Shown: positions 46,638 through 59,783 of the stretch, one piece after another
Layout: each line of letters begins with the position of its first letter
Position numbering within the stretch: position 1 is the first letter of the stretch
Origin: Warburgia ugandensis
Lineage: Eukaryota; Streptophyta; Magnoliopsida; Canellales; Canellaceae
Assembly: GCA_035236585.1 (NCBI GenBank)
Contig: CP141138.1
Coordinates: 28,345,437-28,409,436 of the forward strand
Length of the DNA stretch: 64,000 bases
Direction: 5' to 3'
Notes under the pieces: generated by a model
Databases searched by the model: none
What the model was told of the DNA's origin: nothing
What the model saw: the letters and a program-made list of their open reading frames with translations, nothing else
Made by a program: the position numbers and the translations under genes

Positions 46638-46992
46638 ATATAAGACAATTTTTAAAACCTATCTTATATTGTTAAGAATATAGGATAGTTTTCTAGAACC
46701 GTCTTATATAAATTTATATAAGATAGTTTTGGAAAACCATCTTATATGATTCGTGTAATATAAGACAATTTTGGAGAACTGTCTTATATTCTTTTAAAAT
46801 TATAGGACAGTTCTTAAGAACCGTCTTATATTATGCTAATATATGAGACGATTTTCCATAACTGTCTTATATAAATTTATATAAGATGGTTATGTTAAAA
46901 CCACCTTATATGTCTATCATATATAAGATAGGTAGTCATAACCGTATTATATAAATTTTATATAAGATGGTTGCGTTAAAACCATCTTATAT
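46638..46992. repeat. CACTA subterminal hairpin array (nine units)
   Basis: Nine consecutive ~31-bp imperfect palindromes such as TATAGGACAGTTC..GAACCGTCTTATA, each separated by only a few bases. It sits just outside the N-terminal end of the TNP2 remnant, the expected place for a CACTA 5' subterminal region. A canonical CACTA...TAGTG end was not found; 47000-47020 may be degraded or overwritten by LTR-A. Confidence 0.8.
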
Positions 46993-47019
46993 TTTTCTTC
47001 TTATAAAACCCAAATTTTA

Positions 47020-47801
47020 GTATTGTTTTCAAGGTTTAATTAGAAGGTTTGAGAGAATTGTGTATAAAGTAAGATGATTATGCATTGGTGGACCCATTAA
47101 GTGAGAAACCATACTTTCCCACTCTTTTTCATAAGGTTACAAGTCAAAGGAGGGAAGCACCTCATTATGAAAAAAAAAATCCCCCCCGACTTTCCTATTT
47201 GGTAATCAAGGGTTTCCTAAATAGAAAACCCTATATCTACTTCAATCCAAACAACTTTAAAACCCTAGATTTTTTCACGTCTTTCCTAAACCTCGTTCCT
47301 TACCACTTCCATGACTTTCCTTCAACCAAACATCATAAAATTTGAAAGGAAAGAGCTCCACTATCCTTCCATGAAAAAGATGCCCCTACTCAAAATTAGA
47401 AACCAGCCATCATGTCTCTCTTATGTCATCTTTCCACTCTCTTCATTAAATCATCTTTCTAATTCATCTTCCACCTAACTTTCCTCATTCAATACCCTAA
47501 CACTAGGGCCACTTTCCTCATGTTTTCACCCCATCCTCAGTTATGAAACTACTCATCTCTATATAGCCCCATATTCAATACGAATTTTTTGAATAAAGGC
47601 TAGGTGAGACAACCTTTTGAAACATGGTTCTTTGACATTCTTTAGTGTTTTTTTTCCTTTGGTTTTCTAATTTTCCGCTTTGTTATTAGCTCTCTAGTTC
47701 TAGGTTAGTAATTTACTTTCATAGCTATTTCATGTTGTTTTTACTTCTCTAAATTCTATTCCTAGTTCCACCCTTGGTCATCTTCTTTCTTTCTTCAAAA
47801 T
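47020..47801 (+). mobile_element. LTR-A fragment, forward
   Basis: Forward match to 6220-6990: 'gaaggttt', 'gaaaaccct..ctacttcaatcc', and the 'gtcatctttcc..ctcttc' segment. A diverged copy of the same stretch follows in reverse at 47940-48700, so the two form a long imperfect inverted repeat. No coding capacity. Confidence 0.6.
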
Positions 47802-49369
47802 TGGTGTAGCTTTAAAACTACTCACAAGCAACTAATCAATGCAGTATTTTCACACAAGGGAGGTGGATCCCACAATGAATCTCATAGATTTGGAAGAAAG
47901 GGGTAAAATAATGAAAACTTAAGCAATGAACAACTATGTTACTAACCTAAATTGGAGAGCAAATAAGCAAGAGAATAACAAGAAGACCAAAGGAAGAAAT
48001 GCACCAACAATGTTCTAAAGTCCAACAACAACTCAAGCACTAAAGAAAGCTAGAATTCAAGATTTTTTCATTCAAACTCTACTTAGAAAATTCATATGGA
48101 ACATGGGGCTGTATATAAATGAGTGATTTCCTAAATTAGGAAGCAGTGAATACATAAAAAGTGGCTCTAGGGTTAGGTATTGAATGATGACGGCTAGGTG
48201 AAAGATAAATTAGTAAGATGATGTCATAAACATGACATAAGAGAGATAGAAAGCGTCGCTGGTTGGTTTCTAATTTTGAAAAGGATATAAGCACCTTAGT
48301 CCTAGAAGGAAAGAGGAGCTTTTTCCCTTCTAATTTTGTAATCTTTGATTGATAGAAAATCAAAGAATTAGGTAAGGAATAATTTTAAAACATATGTAGA
48401 AAGATTCAGGGTTTTGAAGTTACTTGACTTGAAGTAGATCTAAGGTTTCTTATTTAGGAAACCTTTAATCACCAAATAGGAAAGTGGGGTGAGGTGGGAA
48501 AAATTTGATTGGCTAACTGATTTCCTAAAAGTGGGGATTGGTTGGATGGTTTGGATGGGAGTTTAAGAGGGTGGAGAAGTCTTAGAAAGTAGGACTCTTA
48601 AATGGAAAGTGAAATTCGTGGTGATATTTGGTGGTGAGGTGAAAAGTGAGGAAAAAGTGGGAAAGATGTCAAAAATAGAAGGGTTTCATCCTATTGGTTC
48701 ACATGTCAACCTATTCTTATAAGATTTCCCTTAAATTCCTTCAAAATATCCCTTAAAATCTCATGGATAATCCTCATGATTATCCTCCAAATCTAGCCTT
48801 CCATTTAGCTTATCTTAATGGCTTTGATGGCTAACTTTGACGGCCCCATTAGCTAGGCTTATGGCTCTATTAGCTTGGCTTCATGGCTCCATCCCTTAGC
48901 TTGAGTGGCTTAAATGGTTTGGCTTGACTTCCTTAGCTTGTCACCATCTCTCATGGCTTATATGTTTAAGATGGCTTGACTAGTCTCCCTTGCAAAAGGT
49001 GGTAGAAATGCATGGCTTGCTTCATGGATCCAATTTGGCCACCTTTAGCTCCTTTTATTGCATCCCTTACATGTCCTAAAGATGATCCTGAACTTTGGCT
49101 TATGTTAGATGATTATGAGGCTTTGACTCCATCTTTTCATAGTGATCTTCAATATTCATCTTGATCAAACGACCATTGAATCACCATCTCGCTTCCTACA
49201 AAAAGTGAAAATTTTTAATTAAATTCTAAAATGTATGAACTTTTGCCTCATTAGGTAAAAAATGCATGTGTTACAAATTTTGGTCTAAAAATCCTAATTT
49301 ACACCTATTAGTTCTAACACATGGGTAACTAGTTAGGTAGTGTTTTTGCAAAATTAGACACTTATTACA
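47802..49369 (-). mobile_element. LTR-A copy, reverse (internally deleted)
   Basis: Plus text starts TGGTGTAGCTTTAAAACT and ends GTCTAAT-side inverse 'acacttattaca', i.e. a minus-strand LTR TGTAATAAGTG...GCTACACCA. It aligns with the reverse copy 50302-53071 but lacks about 1.2 kb that the other has between 50400 and 51580. Non-coding. Confidence 0.65.
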
Positions 49370-50280
49370 AATCTTTAGGTTTCTTTACTCATTCCTTGAA
49401 GATTTAAGTCAAGTTCCCTATGGTATTGACAGCCAAGAGAGGAGATAGCTTAGAGCCTTCGGTTTCCACTTAGTTTTATGTGTTTTTCTCTTTATTTTGC
49501 ATTGATATTGCTTGTAAGTCGGGTTCTACTCGAAAGTGGTTAGTACAATCCTCATGTAAGGAGACATTTAGACCTCAACTAATGGTAAGGGTTGGGATTG
49601 TGACCTAAAAGGATGTTGATTGATTCCTAGGCGGGCTAAGAAGTTGGTGATGAAATCAATTCCTTATCTTATAAGGGTTCATGTGGGGCCCTTACTATTA
49701 TTAATCTAATTCCACTATGGAGGAGTTAAATATGCAACACAAAACAAAAGCAAACTAATGCAGCCTATATGCTATCCAACCAATGTTAGATAGGTGCTCT
49801 AATGCAAAAACCCTAAATAAAGATGCAACAATTATTAATGAATAATGCTAAAACTAAATGAATTATTCTACCAACCAAATGCAAATTATGTTGTATGCAA
49901 CCAAAATGAGAAAAAGTAAATAAAAGTGAAGAATACTTATAGTGGGGTTTTAGATGAAGATCAAGTGTGGCCTCCATACCACACACTTGTCCTATTTTAA
50001 TACAACCCTTTAAAATTGAAATTGAAATTGCAAGTTATAATGGGTCCCACTAGTGGATTCACTCAAAAACAGAAAAATTCCTATTCTAGGAAAGTAAGGA
50101 AATCCTACCTAGTTGATGAAGCTCCACTTGCCAACTTCCCCTCCCACAAAATATGAAATTTTCGAGGAATTAACAAAATATGAAAAATGCAATGCAAAAG
50201 TCTTAATCTAATGCAACCTAAGACTACAACTATAGATAAGCAATTTAAATAAAGATCCAATCACAAATCTTTTGTGATTC
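49370..50280 (-). mobile_element. Non-coding internal segment between two reverse LTR-A copies
   Basis: About 0.9 kb between LTR-A copies, bounded on the right by a primer site at 50281-50296. No gag or pol motif, so if LTR copies 47802-49369 and 50302-53071 belong together this is a non-autonomous element. 49370-49459 is repeated at 53072-53160 next to the other LTR copy. Confidence 0.5.
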
Positions 50281-50296
50281 TTGGCAACGACACCAA
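50281..50296 (-). other. Primer-binding site of the reverse LTR-A element
   Basis: Minus strand TTGGTGTCGTTGCCAA, five bases inside the LTR end ..ATCACAACA. It resembles the TGGCGCCGTTGCC site common in Athila/Tat/Ogre-type elements and is the main reason for that assignment of LTR-A. Confidence 0.7.
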
Positions 50297-50301
50297 AAAC
50301 T

Positions 50302-53071
50302 TGTTGTGATTTTAAAATTTCTCGTAAGCACATGAATCAATGCAGTATTTTCATGCAAGCAAGGTTGATCTAAGGAGAAATCTCACAGATTTCCAATAAA
50401 TTGGATTTTATTTAAATTGATTAACTTCAGTCAATGAGAAAGACTTGTAGTTGAATTAGGAAACTTAAGTACTCAAAATAGAAACATACATGGAATTAGA
50501 TACTAAAACTAGAAAGGCAAAACTTACTAAAACCAAAATTACAATGAAATTGGAAACTTACTAAACTAACATGCACACAAACTTAGAAATTATATTAAAC
50601 AACTAACTTATGACAGTTAGTAAAAATGAAAACTTTCCTAATCTAGAATTAAAAGCAAGGAAAACTTACTAAAATTTAAACTAAGCAATTGGAATTAGAA
50701 ACTTAACTAATTAATAGTAATCAAATAAAGAAACTGCATAGAATTAGAAAGATTCAAATCCAAAACTAAACTTAAGAAAACTATCTAAAAAAGAAACTTT
50801 CCTAATTTAGATATTTACTACCAAAAATAGAACTTTCTGAAAGTCCAAAAAGAAACTTTTGAAGCCTAAAAAAACATAAAAATAAATAAATTATCTGCTG
50901 CAAAACAAGATCTAACATGCAAACTAACTATGGGATCTAATAAAAAACATGAAAATCTAAATTGCTACCTAAGGAAAAACCAATTTCCAGATTTTGAAAC
51001 TAAAGAACAGTGAGTGAATCTTGCATTAGAAAGCTACTAAAACCATAATTTTTATGCAAAGAAATAGCCAGATCTCAATTAATTTGATGAAATAAACAAT
51101 CCATTACAAGAAATCAAAATTTATTGAATCATCTCCAAATTTACATCAACATTATGCACATAAATCTGTCCAAAATTTTTGGAAGTTGTGCACTTTTCCA
51201 AAGCTTGAAATCCTATGTAAGAAACAACAAACTTCCAATCCAATACTTGTAATCCAAAGTATAATGACATATAAAGAAATCCATCAAGGAATTTCAAAGA
51301 AACAAATGTTAAGTGGGTGAATTAGTGATGTGAAAATCACTTAAAACTAAGGGACAACATCATGAACAATACATGAATTTAAAGAGGAGAAATCAAGGAT
51401 TTAATCTAGATCTTCCCATGGTTGTCACTACTAGAGAATAACTAACATGAATCTTGATTGAATAACAAAGAAAAACTGATGGAATGGAATGAAGAAGAAA
51501 AAAGATTAAGGGCTGGAAAGTAGCATGAATTCTAAGGAGCAAAGCAATGAAAATTTCATTAATGGAACTAAAGTAAAACAACTAAGTTACCTAAATTGGA
51601 GAGCAAATAAGTAAGTGAATAACAAGAAGATCAAATGAAGAAAAGCACCAAAAATGTTCCAAACTCCAGCAACAACTCAAGCACCAAAGGAAAGCTAGAA
51701 TTCAAAGTTGTGTCACTCAACCTCTACTTAGAAAATTTGTATGGATCATGGGGCTATATATAGATGAGTGGTTTCCTAACTTAGGAAGGAGTGAAAACAT
51801 CAAGAAAGTGGCCCTCAGGTTGGGGTACTGATTGAGGAAGGTTAGGTGAAAGATAAATTAGCAAGATGATGTCATAAACATTAAATAAGAGAGATAGAAA
51901 GCACAATTGGCTAGTTTCTAATTTTGTAAAGGATGTAGGCCCCTTTTCCCAAAAGGAAAGTGGAACCCTTTTCCTTGTAATTTTTGTTTTTTAATTGATA
52001 GAATGTCAAGGAATTAGGTAAGAAATAAGTTTTAAGAAATATGTGGAAGGATTTAGGGTTTTGAAGTTGCTCGAATTGAAGTTGATCTTAGGTATCCTAT
52101 TTAGGAGACCTTTGATCACCAAATAGGAAAGTTGGGTACGGTGGGAAAAATTGATTAGCTAAGTGGTTTCCTAAGAGGTGGGGATTAGTTGGATTGTTTG
52201 AATGGGAGATCAAGAGGGTAGAGAATTCTTAGAAAGGTAGGACTCTTGAATGGAAAGTAAAATTTTTGGTGATATTTGGTGGTGAGGTGGAAAGTGAGAA
52301 AAAGTGGGAAAGGCATCAAAAATAGAAGGGTCTCTTCCTATTGGTTCACATGCCAACTTATCCTTAGGACATTTTCCTTAAATTCCTTCAAAATATCTCT
52401 TAAAATCTCATGGATAATCCTCTTAATTTTCCTCCAATCCTAGCCTTCCATGTAGCTTACCTTAATGGCTTTGATAGTTAACTTTGAGGGCTTCATTGGT
52501 TAGGCTTATGGCTAGCTTATATGGCTCTCTTATCTTGGCTCCATCCCTTGACTTGAGTGGCTTAAACAGTTTGGCTTGACTTCCTTAGCTTGTCAACTAC
52601 TCCCATAGCTTATATGGCTAAGGTGGCTTGATTGGCATCCCATACAAAAGGTGCTGAAAATGTATGGTTGCTTCATGGTTCCAATTTAACCACCTTTAGT
52701 CCTTTGATTGCATCCACTACTTGTTCTAAAGATGATCTTGAACTTTGGTTTCATATTGAAGTGATGATTTTGAGGCTTTGTCTTGATCTTTTGATCTTGA
52801 TCATCAATGTTCATCTCCATTGAATGACTATCAAATACCCATCTCACTTTCTCAAAAGGTAAAATTTTTTAATTAAATTTTAAAAAATGTGATTAATCAC
52901 TTACTTACCTCAGATTAGCTTTTGGACCTATAAAATAACAAACTTTTACCTCATTAGGTCAAAATTGCATGTTTTATGAATTTTTGTGTAAAAACCACAA
53001 TTTACCCCTTTAGATCTAACACATGGGTAACTAATTGGGTGGTTGTTATGCAAAATTAGACAGTTATCACA
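50302..53071 (-). mobile_element. LTR-A copy, reverse, longest (2.8 kb)
   Basis: Minus strand TGTGATAACTGTCTAATTTTG ... ATCACAACA, followed by the primer site. 51580-53071 matches 47940-49369; the rest matches 53400-54129 and 7450-11130 in inverted orientation (many 'gaaacttactaaa' words). No ORF has recognisable content. Confidence 0.7.
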
Positions 53072-54129
53072 AATCTTTAGGTTTCTTTGCTCATTCCTTC
53101 AAGATCTAAGTTAATTTCCCTCTAGCATTGACAGCCAAGAGAGGAGATAGCATAGAGCCTTTGGATAGAAGTTTTTTTGCTATTTAGATTCACTTTTGCA
53201 AGCAATAATAGTGCACATTTTACATACATTGTAGATAGCTTTATGCATCTTTTTATTTTGTTTGATTTGGACACATTTAAATAAAGTTATATGGGAATTC
53301 TTGTTTTGGATTATTTATTTCATTAATATACTTGAGATTTGGGTTGTTTTCTTGCATAGAAGTTGTTGTTTCAGTACCTTTTTAATGTGAGATTTGTTTA
53401 ATGTTCTTAAGTACTGAAATCTAGAAATTGTTTTCCCCTTAACTTTGTGCTTTAATTCCAGCCATCTAAACATTGTGTTTTATTTATTGAATCCTTAGGT
53501 ATTGTTTTATATTTTCTTATTTTTTATTAGATTTAATAGTTAATTTGCATGCTAGTTTATCGTTAAAGCATGAAAATTAATCATGCGCACAATCCATGTA
53601 CCATGCACATGGTATTAGACCACTTGCCCATTTGATTTTTCAATAAGTTAGTTGCTTGATCTTGTTTTAGAAGTTCTAAAGATAGTTGTTTGCAAGTTGT
53701 TTTCGTATTAGAATGTTTTTTTTTTTTAATTTTATAAAGTTCCATTTTTTGTAAGTTTTAGTTTAGGAAAGTTTTAGAATCAGAAACCTTTCATTTTTAG
53801 TAGGATAGTTGTTTCCCATAATTCGTGTTAAGTTATTGTTGTTTCCTTATTTAAGTGAATATTAGTTAGGTAAGTTTTCATTTTCATTGTTTAGTTTCAA
53901 TTTAGGTAACTTTCCATTTTAGTTTTAGTTTCTAATTCTATGCATGTTTCTAATTTGTGCATTTTAATCTCCTATTCCAATCCAAACCATTCTCTTTTGG
54001 TTGAGGCTAAATAATTTGAATAAGATCCAATCCATTGCAAATATGTGAGATTCCTCATGGGATCAACCTTGCTTGCAGGAAAATACTACATTGATTCATG
54101 TGCTTGCAAGTAATTTTGAAGCTACACCA
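53072..54129 (+). mobile_element. LTR-A fragment, forward, 3' end
   Basis: 53160-54129 matches the last kilobase of LTR-A forward: 'aaatctagaa', 'gtttaggaaagt', then 'gtgagattcctcatgggatcaacc' at 54046 and the end '..gaagctacacca' at 54129. 53072-53160 repeats 49370-49459. It sits inside the truncated 3' LTR of gypsy element G. Confidence 0.6.
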
Positions 54130-54184
54130 TTTTTGTAGATTTCATACATATTATAAGAGATTTTACATAATTATTGATATGACA
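54130..54184 (-). mobile_element. Start of the 3' LTR of gypsy element G, truncated
   Basis: Minus strand TGTCATATCAATAATTATG directly after a polypurine tract. Only 55 bp remain before LTR-A. Confidence 0.5.
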
Positions 54185-54198
54185 TTCTTTCCTCCTTT
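54185..54198 (-). other. Polypurine tract of element G
   Basis: Minus strand AAAGGAGGAAAGAA next to a TG start; the same type as at 22534-22546. Confidence 0.6.
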
Positions 54199-54239
54199 AA
54201 AAATTTCTTCTCAAAATTGTGTTGGTATATGTAAGTGAA

Positions 54240-55106
54240 TCGAAACAACTCTAAAAATTGTTGTCGCATGTCATCCTTGACCTCCCACGTGGCCTCCTCC
54301 AATGTGCCATGCTACCATAGAACCTTGACGAGACGCATTGTCCTGAATTGCAAAGTCTTCCCTTTCTCGTTTAGAATCTATACTAGTCGCTCCTAAAATG
54401 TGAGAACTAGCTGTAGCTCTATTGGTGTCTAATCCAAGACATGAGTAGACCATCATGTATTTCCTCAACATATATATATATATATATTAAATATGTTGTG
54501 CACCTCGAATAATGAAGTTGGTAGTGCCAATCTAAAAGCAACCCTCCATATCCTCTCCAAAACCTCAAATAGACCCACATACCTAGGGCTTAACTAGCCC
54601 TTTACTCCAAAATCCCACAACCCCTTTGGTTAGGGATACCTTCAAAAAGACATGGTCTCCCACCTAGAACTCGAAGTCTCTCCCCCTCAGGTTGGCATAA
54701 CTCTTTTGCCTATTCTATGCAGCCGCTAGGAATCTCTAGATGAGTCTCACTGTCTCATCACACTGCTCTATAAGCTCTAACCTAACAAACTACCTTCCCC
54801 AACATCTCTCCAGCATATCAACATGCAGCACAATCTACCATAAAGTGCCTCGTATGAAGCCATGCCAATGTTAGAGTGGTTGCTATTGTTGTAGGCGAAT
54901 TCTACCAAAGGAAGATGTTGATTCCAACAACTCTCCCAATCTAGTGTGCAAGCTCTCAACATATCTTCTAACATCTGAATGGTCCTTTTTGAATGACCAT
55001 TCATCTAAGTGTGGAAACATAAGCTAAAACGCATAGAAGTGCATAGCCCTTCCTACACACTCTACTAGAACCGTGAGGTGAATCTACTATCTCTATCCAA
55101 GATAAT
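54240..55106 (-). pseudogene. Element G integrase, second half, and pol C-terminus
   Basis: Minus strand. At 55106-55068 IILDRDSRFTSRF carries the second catalytic Asp of the integrase core. 55004-54777 gives GHSKRTIQMLEDMLRACTLD and PLVEFAYNNSNHSNIGM; the catalytic Glu of the usual SERTIQ is Lys. 54310-54255 gives EEATWEVEDDMRQQF, the C-terminal motif just before the polypurine tract. The first half of the same integrase is at 59784-60300: LTR H is inserted between them. An (AT)n run at 54471-54488 and several stops also break it. Confidence 0.85.
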
Positions 55107-55974
55107 TGTTGATTGTTTAACCGCAAGTGCACGTGCTATTGTAGTGTAGCTTATGCAAGTACGGGTCGATCCCACGATAACTTGATTTAAAAAGTAGGAA
55201 TTTCAATAAAATTTAATTATGTAAAATTAAAAATAATTCATGCAAAAATACTGGAATTATTGGAATGAGAATTAATGTTTAGATTTAATCAACTTCTCAA
55301 AAATACATAATTTCCAGTTCCTAAAGAAAACAAACAAAATCAAATAATGAGAAAAAATTACTTCCCTAGATCAAACACTATCAAAATCTTCAACTTTGAT
55401 CTTCTAAAAAATGATCCTCCTTTACAGATATCTTCAATACATTCTTGATTAGTAATCCACTAGTCAAATTTGTCATATTCATCAAAATCAAAGAGATCTG
55501 GGCTAATTTGTCTTTTCAAGATTTGGACGGTTCAAATTAATTGATAAATTTCAGATCGAAGATCTAAAACATTAATTATGTCTAGGGATGTCCTAAGAAT
55601 GAACCTGTAAAATTAATTTGAAATCTGAGAAGAAACGAATGAGAAATTGAAGATTTGGTTTGATTAAGGCTAACCCGTTGATTGGGTTAAACCTTAAATG
55701 ATCTGATTCAGGTTGGACAGTTCCTAGATAAGAAAAATACGGATAAAACAAAACCAGAATAACTGGGACACAGATGTAAATAAATTAGGGACATAGATGG
55801 AATTAACGGGAAAGAACAGAATTGTAATTTCTGTAAATAAACAAGGGCAAAACTAGAATTTCGAGGAAAATCTGGTTTTTAAGAAAAAACCAAACAAAGG
55901 AGGAGACGGTGATGGAGAGGAAACCGGGGGAGGAAGAAGAAGAAAAGAGGAAGGAGGAGAGGGAAGAAGAAAGG
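55107..55974 (-). mobile_element. LTR H, 3'-side part (minus), inserted in element G integrase
   Basis: Plus text starts TGTTGATTGTTTAACCGC; with the end ..TTGAACA at 59776 it forms an LTR TGTTCAATTTTGG...CAATCAACA on the minus strand. The 3' signature 'gggatcgacccgtacttgc' (minus, about 55160-55180) is typical of plant LTR ends. Left flank ATAAT (55102-55106) recurs at 59781-59785, four bases outside the apparent end. LTR F interrupts it at 55975, in a purine-rich tract. No coding capacity. Confidence 0.7.
55970..55974. repeat. Target site duplication of solo LTR F (left), AAAGG
   Basis: Repeated at 58594-58598. Confidence 0.8.
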
Positions 55975-56399
55975 TGTAATGACTCCAATTTTGTAATATT
56001 GAAATTCCAAGTTTAGCAATGAAAAGTTTAGTTTTAAAGATAAGGGCATTTTGATCATTTCACTAGTTTCCTTAACTAAACTCAAGGATTTGATCCTAAA
56101 AGTGGTTCCATTAGATGCGTCTCGGAAAAAGGAATCCAACGAGACCAAAATCACCCAAAACGGAGTTAAAATGAGCAAGATATGGCCCTTTGAAGTTCAG
56201 GGGCAAAATTGTAATTTTTACAAAAACGGGTTTAGCGTCAAAACACAGGGGCTCGTTTTGATACGGGCACCCTTCATCTTTAACCTCCTAGAGGTTTCTG
56301 GAACGGCGGTGTTTCAAGAAGAAACCACCGCCATTCTGGAGGTTTCTCCACTGCCATTCAAAGGCGGTTAGAACCCCTCCAGAACCCTCTTTAAAAGCC

Positions 56400-56409
56400 C
56401 TATAAATGG
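56400..56409 (+). promoter_or_regulatory. TATA box of LTR F
   Basis: CTATAAATGG, 425 bp from the LTR start. Confidence 0.55.
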
Positions 56410-58223
56410 AGCTCTTGGGTGCCTCTAATGGCAGCCCAAAACCTTGGAGAAAACTAGTCGTGAAGCAGTGACCTAGAGGGGAAAACGAGGAGAAAAACCC
56501 AGCAACGAGCCAGGTACGTCCGACATCGCTCAAAACCCATCTCCCCCATAGTTCCAAGGTCAATTTCCCTAAGTTTTTGCATGAAAAACCATGCAAAACA
56601 GAGCCCAAGAGAGCCACCAAGGACCCAGGGACGTTCCCTGGGCTGCACTAGTTTGACAAGGTCAAACCAGGGTGTCCTGAGGACGCCTCGGTCCCCCATT
56701 CGACGTAGACGTTCCAATCGGAACGTGACGCGTCGAACGCGTCTGAAGAAAACCAACAAGCACATTCGGGGACGCACTCGCTAAAGAGGAAGACGGGCTG
56801 AAAAGTGCCGTGCGTCTGCAGATGTGCCCACTGAGACGCACACCGTAGACGGGCAGCATGCTAGCAGAGGCGTCGTTTTTTTGGTTGTTAAGGAAGCCAG
56901 GGCGCATGATGCTGACGCGCAGCGCCCTAGCATTCCGTATTTTAATTCTTAAGGGTCTTATGTATATACAACACTAAAACGCTTATAACTTGAGATCTAG
57001 AGCTCCGATTGAGGTGCCGTAAAAGGCGTTGTGTCCATGTCGACAACGCGGACACATCCAAACCATAAAATTCCTGATCAAGGCCTAAAAAAAGGAGGGC
57101 ATGAACCCTAGAATAGGATGGTGGTGCGTGGCCATTAGAACTTTGGAAAACTAAGGATACCAAGGCCCAATTAGGACCTTAGGACACCCATAGGCATAGG
57201 GATGGACCCCTAATTCCTAATTAATAAGACCCAACTACTCTAAACCCATAAAAGATAGGTTAAACTAACATTGAGTCCCCAAACCATGTTCAAGAGCGTA
57301 CGAGGACAAAAGGGTTAACGCGACCTAGCCAGATAGGTGCTCTATCACTATTAGATTCTTTTAAAAGAACTATTGTTATTTTGAGAACATATGTTTTAAA
57401 TATATGACTTGATTTGCATGACTTAATTCAGCATGCATGATAAATGCTTTGTACATAGCCATGTTTTGAAATGATTGCATATACATTATGCACATATATG
57501 GGTTGCAAACAAGTGCATACATTGCATGATTTAAGTACTTGCAAAGATTGCATGTCCTTGAGGGTTTCCAAAAGACGCTGGAGTGCCGAGGGCTAGGCAG
57601 TTGTGAGGGACCCAAAGAGGACAAGTTTTAACAAGAGGTTTTAGCTTCTTTAATCTTATGTGATTTGGGCAAGTAAGCCCATGGGTGCTATGCCAAGGGG
57701 TCTGGGTTGGCCACCTGGCCTCTACCACTAGTACGTGGATGGGTACCACACCCAAAAAGAGGCAAGTCTCTATGTCGACTGCATGTGGTACAAGGGGCTA
57801 CCACTGGTGTCACGGCACTGGGTCGACGTGTCATAGGCCCCGTGGAGGCTATGACAGAGTGTCCTCAGGTACCTGGGGACCACACGGCGAGGAGGTCGTG
57901 GGCATAGTGGACCCTATGGTTTGATGAGTTATGTGCATTTCATATAGCATGATATGAGGTTGGTCAACCATACCATACTAGAGGTCCATGAGTTGGACTC
58001 CATGAAGCATCTATTGCATATCATGATGTCATCATATATATATATATATATGATACTTTCAATTTTGGATTATGTGATCTTTTAAGTCATGAGTATTTCA
58101 GTTTGATCATGGATTCTTATACTGATATTGAACTCGAGTATTCAAACATACGCATGTTTTGAATGAGCATATGATTTTAAAACATCTCATGCATTTATAA
58201 AACTAGTAGTGATAGGCTCCTAC

Positions 58224-58242
58224 TGAGTATATTATATACTCA
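58224..58242 (+). other. LTR hairpin, F copy
   Basis: TGAGTATA (58224-58231) / TATACTCA (58235-58242). The loop differs from D (TTA against TAC), the stem is identical. About 350 bp before the LTR end. Confidence 0.6.
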
Positions 58243-58593
58243 CCCAATCCTCAACATTTTTTAGATACAAAGTAAATACTTAAGGGCAAGGAACATTTGT
58301 ACTAGGAGACACAGAATAAGTACAAGTAAGTAAACCCCTATCTTATCTTTCAATGTTACTTGATTGTAGTTACTCTCTAATAGCTGGGGCTGTGACTAAC
58401 ACTTTCTTGGGAATAATAGTGATTTAAACTTTGCCATGGCTAAACAAATTGAGAATGTGTTTGAACACTCGGGTTTTTTATGAAAGATTGTTTTCCAAAA
58501 GAAAAAGATTTTCATGCAGCTCATATTTATAAAACAAGAGATCTCGCCTTTTTTTTATCAAAATTGCATCATATAAAAACCCGGGTTGTGACA

Positions 58594-58598
58594 AAAGG
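58594..58598. repeat. Target site duplication of solo LTR F (right), AAAGG
   Basis: Matches 55970-55974. Confidence 0.8.
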
Positions 58599-59776
<1,178 letters not shown>

Positions 59777-59783
59777 CTTAATA

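Larger units (their letters stand above)
55975..58593 (+). mobile_element. Solo LTR F, 2.6 kb, sister of D
   Basis: Begins TGTAATGACTCCAATTTTG and ends AAAACCCGGGTTGTGACA with perfect AAAGG duplications. Modules: U3 block 56100-56218 ('aaaacggagtt' and 'gggcaaaattgtaa'), TATA 56400-56409, GC-rich pocket 56640-56930 (with CpG-rich text such as 'gacgcgtcgaacgcgtc'), segment 57700-57920 matching D, (AT)n 58034-58052, hairpin 58224-58242. ORFs in 56051-56907 follow the nucleotide conservation but not a shared protein. Confidence 0.87.
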
